This document shows positions 58,737 to 64,000 of a DNA stretch of 64,000 nucleotides, piece by piece; the first letter of the stretch is position 1; each line of letters opens with the position of its first letter. Source of the DNA: Rickettsia endosymbiont of Cardiosporidium cionae (GTDB lineage Bacteria > Pseudomonadota > Alphaproteobacteria > Rickettsiales > Rickettsiaceae); assembly GCF_015476335.1 (NCBI RefSeq), contig NZ_JADAQY010000003.1, positions 84,256 through 148,255 of the forward strand. Direction: 5' to 3'. The position numbers and the translations under genes were made by a program. The notes beneath the pieces were generated by a model that saw only the letters and a list, made by a program, of their open reading frames with translations, ran no database searches and was not told where the DNA came from.

Positions 58737-60239
58737 TTAATTTTTGAATAACTTAGGTATATCTTGTAATTCTGAGTCAGATTTATTGACTTCTGATTTC
58801 TTATCTGAAAAAACATCTGATGCGTTAACGTCGTCTGAGTCATCATCGTTAGACCTAGTAATTGAACGCAAAATACGTTTCCAAAGACTAGATTGGTTAG
58901 ATTTAGTATAATTTATACCAGACATATCTGAATATGATTTACTAGGTAATCGATCGAAATTGGTATTAATACTATTATTATTTGCTATATTAGAATCCAG
59001 ATTATCTTTTTCTGGTAAAGGAATTTCACCTAACTTTTCATTGCTAGGATTGACTTTTGAAATATTATTTTCATTTTTTTTATCTAAATTTTGGTTTAGA
59101 GTGGAAGCATCTTGAGTATATGAATCATTAATAGTAAGAAATGGATCATCATGCTTTAATGATAAAATATTTACACTATCCTTAGACATAGCTACAAATT
59201 CTTCTTCAAATTGTTGTTTTTCTGATGGTTGCTGCTTTGTATTATCACAATTATTTTCTGAATATTCAGTATGATTCAATATACCAGTAGCTACTACAGA
59301 AACTCTTATACTACCCTCCAAATTATTATTATAGGTTGACCCAAATATCACATGTACATCATCATTATTCACCTCAGATATAATTTTATTTGCAGCACTA
59401 TCTACCTCATATAAAGTCATATCTTTACCACCTGTAATATTTATTAATATACCAGTGGCACCACACATAAAACTATTATCTAATAATGGATTAGTGATTG
59501 CTGCTTCTGAAGCCTGTATCGCCCTATTTTCTCCTTGTGCTTCTCCAGTGCCCATCATTGCTCTACCCATACCAGCCATCACTGTTTTAATATCAGCAAA
59601 ATCTAAGTTAATCAAACCTGGCATTATGATCAAATCTGTAATACCTCTCACTCCTGAATTCAATACATCATCAGCCATTTTAAATGCTTCGGTAAGAGTA
59701 GTACTTTCATTTGCTACTCTGAATAAATTTTGGTTAGGAATGACTATTAAAGTATCTACATATTTTTGTAATGATTCTATACCAGATTCAGCAGTTTTCA
59801 TTCTACGTACTCCTTCAAATAAAAAAGGTTTAGTCACAACTCCTATAGTTAAGATATTCATTTCTTTTGCAATCTTAGCAATGACAGGTGAAGCGCCAGT
59901 CCCAGTACCTCCTCCCATACCAGAAGTAATAAAGACCATATTACTACCATCTAAACAAGATCTGATTTCAGACTCAGACTCCTCTGCTGCAATTCTACCA
60001 TCTTCTGGAGAAGAGCCAGCCCCTAACCCTTGTGTAGAAATGGCTCCAAGCTGGATCCTATTTTCACATTTAGAATATTGCAAAGATTGAGCATCAGTGT
60101 TAGCAACTAAGAAATTTACTCCCTGTAGATCAGAGTTAATCATATTATTAATAGCGTTACCACCTGCTCCCCCAACCCCCAATACCGTAATCAAAGGTTT
60201 TAAAACATCATTTTTAGGTATTTTTAAATCTAGCTCCAT
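58737..60239 (-). CDS. ftsZ: Cell division GTPase FtsZ
   Basis: Protein of 500 residues. The tubulin-like GTPase core (about 10-320) has [14 protein letters not shown], the signature loop [12 protein letters not shown] and [16 protein letters not shown] long Asn/Ser-rich disordered linker (about 330-485) follows, and the C-terminal peptide is DIPKLFKN, the conserved tail that binds FtsA/ZipA-like partners. Longer than the minimal FtsZ because of the linker, as usual in Alphaproteobacteria. ftsQ and ftsA are not adjacent. Confidence 0.97.
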   Translation of the reverse strand: MELDLKIPKNDVLKPLITVLGVGGAGGNAINNMINSDLQGVNFLVANTDAQSLQYSKCENRIQLGAISTQGLGAGSSPEDGRIAAEESESEIRSCLDGSNMVFITSGMGGGTGTGASPVIAKIAKEMNILTIGVVTKPFLFEGVRRMKTAESGIESLQKYVDTLIVIPNQNLFRVANESTTLTEAFKMADDVLNSGVRGITDLIIMPGLINLDFADIKTVMAGMGRAMMGTGEAQGENRAIQASEAAITNPLLDNSFMCGATGILINITGGKDMTLYEVDSAANKIISEVNNDDVHVIFGSTYNNNLEGSIRVSVVATGILNHTEYSENNCDNTKQQPSEKQQFEEEFVAMSKDSVNILSLKHDDPFLTINDSYTQDASTLNQNLDKKNENNISKVNPSNEKLGEIPLPEKDNLDSNIANNNSINTNFDRLPSKSYSDMSGINYTKSNQSSLWKRILRSITRSNDDDSDDVNASDVFSDKKSEVNKSDSELQDIPKLFKN

Positions 60240-60463
60240 AGCACCACTTTCAAATAAAGTTACAACACATATTTTTATGTTTTAATGTAATTCAATTGGA
60301 ATGTCAATTCCAGTTATATCACCAATATTATTATAAAAATATACATAACACTACTTTAGCCATTTACTACATAAAGTACTAAGTAAAATAGGATTTGAAT
60401 CCAACAAAATATATTATACAATAAAAATGGAATTAGTTGTTAATTTTTTATAAATAATTTGGA

Positions 60464-61366
60464 ATGAGTAAATCAAATACGTCAGTCATTAGTCACATTA
60501 TAGAATTAACTAGATTGAATAATCCTACAGGCTATATGTTAGTGTTTTTCCCTACATTATTCGGATTATTAGCTGGATATGCCTCAATAAATCATTCTGG
60601 AATGGACATAGGATATAAATTTTTGATGTTTTTTATAGCAAGTATCGCAATAAGAACAGCAGGATCAATAATCAATGATATCTTTGATAGAGATATTGAT
60701 GGTTCAGTATATAGAACTAAAAATAGGCCACTCGCTAATAATAACTTAACAGTAAAATCTGCTATAATAATAATAATACCCTTTTTATCAGTGGCACTCA
60801 TAATACTCTCCACGCTAAACAGAACATCAATAGTAATAGGATGTATAGGATTTATATTGATCTTAATTTATCCATTACTGAAGAGGGTTACGTATTTTCC
60901 TCAGATATTTTTAGGTCTAACGTTTAATATAGGAACATTAATAGGATACACCAGTGTAACAAACACAATAGAGATAAATGCTATAATGCTGTATATAAGT
61001 TGCTTTTTGTGGACAACAGGGTTTGATACAATATATGCATTCGCGGACTTAAACTGTGATAAAAAAATCTCAATAAAATCCATGGCAATTTTTTTAGAAA
61101 ATAAACCCTATAAACTAATTATTACAATCCTATATCTATCATTTATAGGTATTATGTTCCTGGTATATGAATCTTTCAATGCAAACAAAATTCGATCACT
61201 TAATCAGCAAATATTTACAATAATATTATTTATACTCAGTAGTTTTATTTTGCTCTGGCAAACGTACACCCTAGATATAAAAGATAGAAAAAGCTGTTTA
61301 ATAAGGTTCAAAAGCAATAACTACATAGGAACTTTATTAGGAATATCATGGATATTAACATTATAG
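60464..61366 (+). CDS. ubiA: 4-hydroxybenzoate polyprenyltransferase
   Basis: Integral membrane prenyltransferase of 300 residues with about eight TM segments. Both Asp-rich, Mg-diphosphate-binding motifs are present: NDIFDRDIDGSVYRTKNRPL (about 67-86) and DTIYAFADLNCDKKISIKSM (about 188-207). It attaches the polyprenyl tail in ubiquinone synthesis. Divergent from ftsZ; convergent with the symporter gene. Confidence 0.93.
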   Translation: MSKSNTSVISHIIELTRLNNPTGYMLVFFPTLFGLLAGYASINHSGMDIGYKFLMFFIASIAIRTAGSIINDIFDRDIDGSVYRTKNRPLANNNLTVKSAIIIIIPFLSVALIILSTLNRTSIVIGCIGFILILIYPLLKRVTYFPQIFLGLTFNIGTLIGYTSVTNTIEINAIMLYISCFLWTTGFDTIYAFADLNCDKKISIKSMAIFLENKPYKLIITILYLSFIGIMFLVYESFNANKIRSLNQQIFTIILFILSSFILLWQTYTLDIKDRKSCLIRFKSNNYIGTLLGISWILTL

Positions 61367-61390
61367 AGTTACCACTTAAATAAAATAAAA

Positions 61391-63943
61391 TTATTTTTTT
61401 TCAATCAAGTCCTTTAATATCAGCTCTACTTCTTCTATAGTTAGCCTAACTACTGAAGCAATTTCTTCTACTGTGAAGTCGTTTCTAAACAGTGATCGTG
61501 CTATGCTCTCTATAGTATTTAGATTCTTTTTATATTCTTTATATTCTTTTGTAGGATTATCAGTATGTAACTTCATATTTTCTTTATATTGTCTGTATCC
61601 TTTGGTAGGATCATCAGGATATAACACTTCTCCTAAATCTTTTGGTTCTTCATCAGGGTTATTATCAAGTATAATTTTTGCTACTATATCTTGTAATTTC
61701 TTTATCATTTGCATTTTAGTCATCTTTTTCGTATTGAGTTTATAGTCAACTAACAACAACTCTAACTTTTTCTGCTGATCATTATAAAATTCTAATTCTC
61801 CCTCTAACTCTGTGTTTACTTCATAAAGTTCAGAATTATCCTGGTTTAACTGTCTATTATCTTCCTCTTTCTTGTGCAAATAATCCGATGTGATATCCAA
61901 TGCTTCTTCCTTTGGTTTAAACAACATCATAACGGATGATGCAAGCATTGCTAATAAATATGCATATACGAATCTTGCAGATATATTTTCATCTGCTACC
62001 TCATGCATTACAGCATAGATCTGATATAAGAATTTGGCTACCCAATATCCTACAATATTCATCAATATCGTCATTTTCCAGCCTACCAGATAAGCCATGA
62101 TAAATATATTTGCTGTGAATATCCCAAATGAGATCAAGCTATGCTTAGTTATCATTACAAAAAATGTGTTGAATACTCCTAACATTAAGAATATCGAGAC
62201 ATACCACAGGACCAATGTTATCTTGCTATCTAAAAAGTCATCTCTGTAGGGCAGCATTGTTGAAAGGAGTGACGCTACTGATATTGCTATCATCATTATA
62301 TATATCGATGTCTGCAGGGATGAATTAAGATTGATTCTATGACCATAAATTATAGCTAATGTCGACAATATTGAAAAAAATCCGAATACAGTGAATCTTA
62401 TCTCGTATCTCTCCAGATTTGCCTGAAAATATTCACCAGACATAACATCAAATAAAAAACTCCTCAACTCTTTGAAGTTATTTTTTCTTTCCTTTCTTAA
62501 AAATATTAAATATGAATCCGCTTTTGCTCTGATTATGAAGCCCCCTTCTTTACCCCTTGAGTAATGCAATACTAAAATCATTAATGTAGTAACTGCCGCT
62601 GCTATGACTGATGGCTCAATTGATAAAAATAATTTACCCAGTACTATAGCACTAAATCCTGTACCCATCGATATCAATATTACATTCTTTCCTGTTCTAA
62701 ATCCAAATATCGTTAATAACAATACTGGGATTACCATAGCTACATAGAACCCTTTTGTGAATAAAATAATTTTCAGTAAATTATTCTCCAAAGATGCTAA
62801 TCCTAGAGCTAATAACCCTAAAAGAAATGAAAAAGATTTAGCTGCATATAATTGATGCGCAGGATTTTTACTAGGCCATACATCATTAGCAAAAGTTACT
62901 GCTGAAGTATTAATATGAGAATCAGCTGTAGACATTGACATTGCTAATACCCCTATTATTAATATTCCTGCTATTCCTGCAAAGATCGAATATTTATTGA
63001 CTATTTCAGGTATTAGTTCTTTAGGATCTAATTCAGGATTAATAATAAATAATGATGTTGGTATAATAGCTATTAAACATACAATAATCGTTAATGCAAT
63101 AGCTGAAATGAAAATTGCACTCCGTATTTTAGTTAAGTTACTTGCCATTAATATTCTGTGAGCTGTTGGTGGTGATAGTAGAGCCCTTATGAAAAAAAAT
63201 AACATCAGATTCACCATATTCCAAAATGAGGTGTTTTCGATAGTAAATATTTCACTTAAATTAAATTTTGGATATTGTAACAATTTTGAAAAATAACTTG
63301 TACTTCCTCCAGCAAACTGAAACATAATTAATCCAATAATAATTATAGATATTGATAAAGTAAGAAATTGTATAATATCTGTATATACCACTGATTTTAT
63401 TCCTCCTACAGCAGAATATAATGTTACTAATGAAGCCGCAAATACCAAAGAAAATGTAGAGCTATTACCTGTAAAATATTCAAATATTTTACCAAAAACT
63501 TTAAATTGTACAGCTATCGCACCCACAGATCCTATGATAGTCACTATAGATATAATATATCTTGTTATTTGTCCGTAAGTTTTACTAATGGCTTCTGCCA
63601 TTGATATATTGCCTAAAAAATCCTGCATCCTTGGTACTATGAAAAATGCTAATATGATTAATGCGATATAAGGAGAAACAGTGATTAACATATAATGAAA
63701 TCCTTTGTTATATATCTCAGATAGTCTGAGTGAAAACCCACTACCACTCAAATAGGTAGCAACAATAGTTGCGACTAGCTCTCCTGTAGAAAAATTTCTA
63801 TTACCAAGAGCAAAGAATTTAAATGTCTTAACTGTGAAGATATTCTTAAGACCTGTCCAGCAGATGATACCAATAAATACTATTATTATTGATTTATCTG
63901 CAAATTCTAATGGGATTTTAACTGATTCTACAACTGATTCCAT
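61391..63943 (-). CDS. Sodium/solute symporter-family protein fused to a cytoplasmic coiled-coil and HTH-like tail
   Basis: An 850-residue protein. Residues 1-460 form a complete SSS/LeuT-fold domain with about 13 TM segments (LVATIVATYLSGSGFSLRLS; SAVGGIKSVVYTDIIQFLTL). A linker (about 465-515) and six or so more TM segments (about 520-690) follow, resembling the membrane part of CbrA-type sensor kinases. The histidine kinase modules of such sensors are missing. Instead there is a coiled coil (about 700-765), an 18-residue tandem repeat (774-809) and a small helical tail, NDFTVEEIASVVRLTIEEVE, reminiscent of an HTH or of the C-termini of PD-(D/E)XK transposase/Rpn-family proteins. A PutP-like transporter plus sensory role is inferred, not shown. 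Confidence 0.78.
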   Translation of the reverse strand: MESVVESVKIPLEFADKSIIIVFIGIICWTGLKNIFTVKTFKFFALGNRNFSTGELVATIVATYLSGSGFSLRLSEIYNKGFHYMLITVSPYIALIILAFFIVPRMQDFLGNISMAEAISKTYGQITRYIISIVTIIGSVGAIAVQFKVFGKIFEYFTGNSSTFSLVFAASLVTLYSAVGGIKSVVYTDIIQFLTLSISIIIIGLIMFQFAGGSTSYFSKLLQYPKFNLSEIFTIENTSFWNMVNLMLFFFIRALLSPPTAHRILMASNLTKIRSAIFISAIALTIIVCLIAIIPTSLFIINPELDPKELIPEIVNKYSIFAGIAGILIIGVLAMSMSTADSHINTSAVTFANDVWPSKNPAHQLYAAKSFSFLLGLLALGLASLENNLLKIILFTKGFYVAMVIPVLLLTIFGFRTGKNVILISMGTGFSAIVLGKLFLSIEPSVIAAAVTTLMILVLHYSRGKEGGFIIRAKADSYLIFLRKERKNNFKELRSFLFDVMSGEYFQANLERYEIRFTVFGFFSILSTLAIIYGHRINLNSSLQTSIYIMMIAISVASLLSTMLPYRDDFLDSKITLVLWYVSIFLMLGVFNTFFVMITKHSLISFGIFTANIFIMAYLVGWKMTILMNIVGYWVAKFLYQIYAVMHEVADENISARFVYAYLLAMLASSVMMLFKPKEEALDITSDYLHKKEEDNRQLNQDNSELYEVNTELEGELEFYNDQQKKLELLLVDYKLNTKKMTKMQMIKKLQDIVAKIILDNNPDEEPKDLGEVLYPDDPTKGYRQYKENMKLHTDNPTKEYKEYKKNLNTIESIARSLFRNDFTVEEIASVVRLTIEEVELILKDLIEKK
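61517..61624 (-). repeat. Tandem 54-base/18-residue repeat in the symporter-fusion gene
   Basis: Two adjacent in-frame units, residues 774-791 (LYPDDPTKGYRQYKENMK) and 792-809 (LHTDNPTKEYKEYKKNLN), share nine identical positions and several conservative ones. The DNA copies have diverged, so the duplication is old rather than an assembly artefact. Confidence 0.7.
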
Positions 63944-64000
63944 ATTTTCTTATAATCATTAATTAATCAACCTAGGGATTATCTATCATTTTTACTCATA

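Noticed and set aside
59455..60090. 211-codon plus-strand ORF antisense to ftsZ
   Set aside because: It lies fully inside the clearly conserved FtsZ coding region and its residues mirror FtsZ codons; a shadow frame.

Overview
The window is an AT-rich (roughly 30% G+C by eye), gene-dense bacterial chromosome segment that uses the standard genetic code. It reads as a member of the Rickettsiales, i.e. an intracellular alphaproteobacterium. The evidence is a rickettsial-type ATP/ADP translocase (tlc), a DMT-family importer that matches my memory of the Rickettsia S-adenosylmethionine transporter, a TrcR/DUF1013 regulator, an F1-ATPase cluster separated from Fo, and a class I ribonucleotide reductase of rickettsial length. 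A motA-motB flagellar stator pair is also present. Classical Rickettsia lack this, but it is known from flagellated or flagellar-gene-bearing lineages (Midichloriaceae and some protist endosymbionts), so I place the organism there without choosing a genus.

Layout. 1-7.7 kb, plus strand except nfeD: a UbiH-like monooxygenase cut by the window edge, a PCuAC copper chaperone, the biotin importer bioY, pheS (without pheT), trcR, nfeD (minus), a BON lipoprotein, rlpA and tyrS. 7.9-16.1 kb, minus: tilS-ftsH and the F1 genes atpH-A-G-D, with no atpC. 16.1-16.8 kb: a 0.67-kb non-coding divergent region holding a palindrome. 16.8-19.7 kb, plus: nrdA-nrdB. 19.7-30.9 kb, minus: rpsU, tRNA-Val, tlc, polA, dgt, argS, a SPOR-domain protein, a class II aldolase, truB, rpsO and rpoZ. 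31.1-37.7 kb: Sua5 (plus), tRNA-Leu, a fatty-acid desaturase, tRNA-Gly, an APC permease and a monothiol glutaredoxin (all minus), then nth and dapE (plus). 37.8-46.0 kb, minus: mlaC, sam, exoD, xthA, ubiB, ubiE, an SH3 protein and a KefB-type antiporter. 46.3-49.3 kb, plus: an SDR enzyme and motA-motB. 49.4-52.4 kb, minus: an intact HK97-type portal, a small unknown ORF and a terminase large subunit, interpreted as a remnant of a gene transfer agent or prophage. 52.8-57.9 kb, plus: a Tim44-like protein, yidD, clpB, tRNA-Thr, ubiX and an unknown membrane-anchored protein. 58.0-60.2 kb, minus: a GST-like protein and ftsZ. Then ubiA (plus), and a large minus-strand Na+/solute-symporter fusion protein ending at 61.4 kb.

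How the genes fit together. The cell appears to import ATP (Tlc), SAM, biotin and amino acids from its host, yet keeps ubiquinone synthesis (UbiA, UbiX, UbiE, UbiB and a UbiH-like enzyme), F1-ATPase, deoxynucleotide synthesis, base-excision repair (Nth, XthA, PolA) and peptidoglycan/division functions (DapE, RlpA, SPOR protein, FtsZ). Most of the window is ordinary housekeeping. The points most worth a second look are the stator genes, the portal/terminase pair, the 850-residue symporter fusion with a cytoplasmic coiled-coil and HTH-like tail, a PolA whose proofreading site has decayed, the missing atpC, an atypical tRNA-Gly, and perfect palindromes upstream of nrdA and motA.
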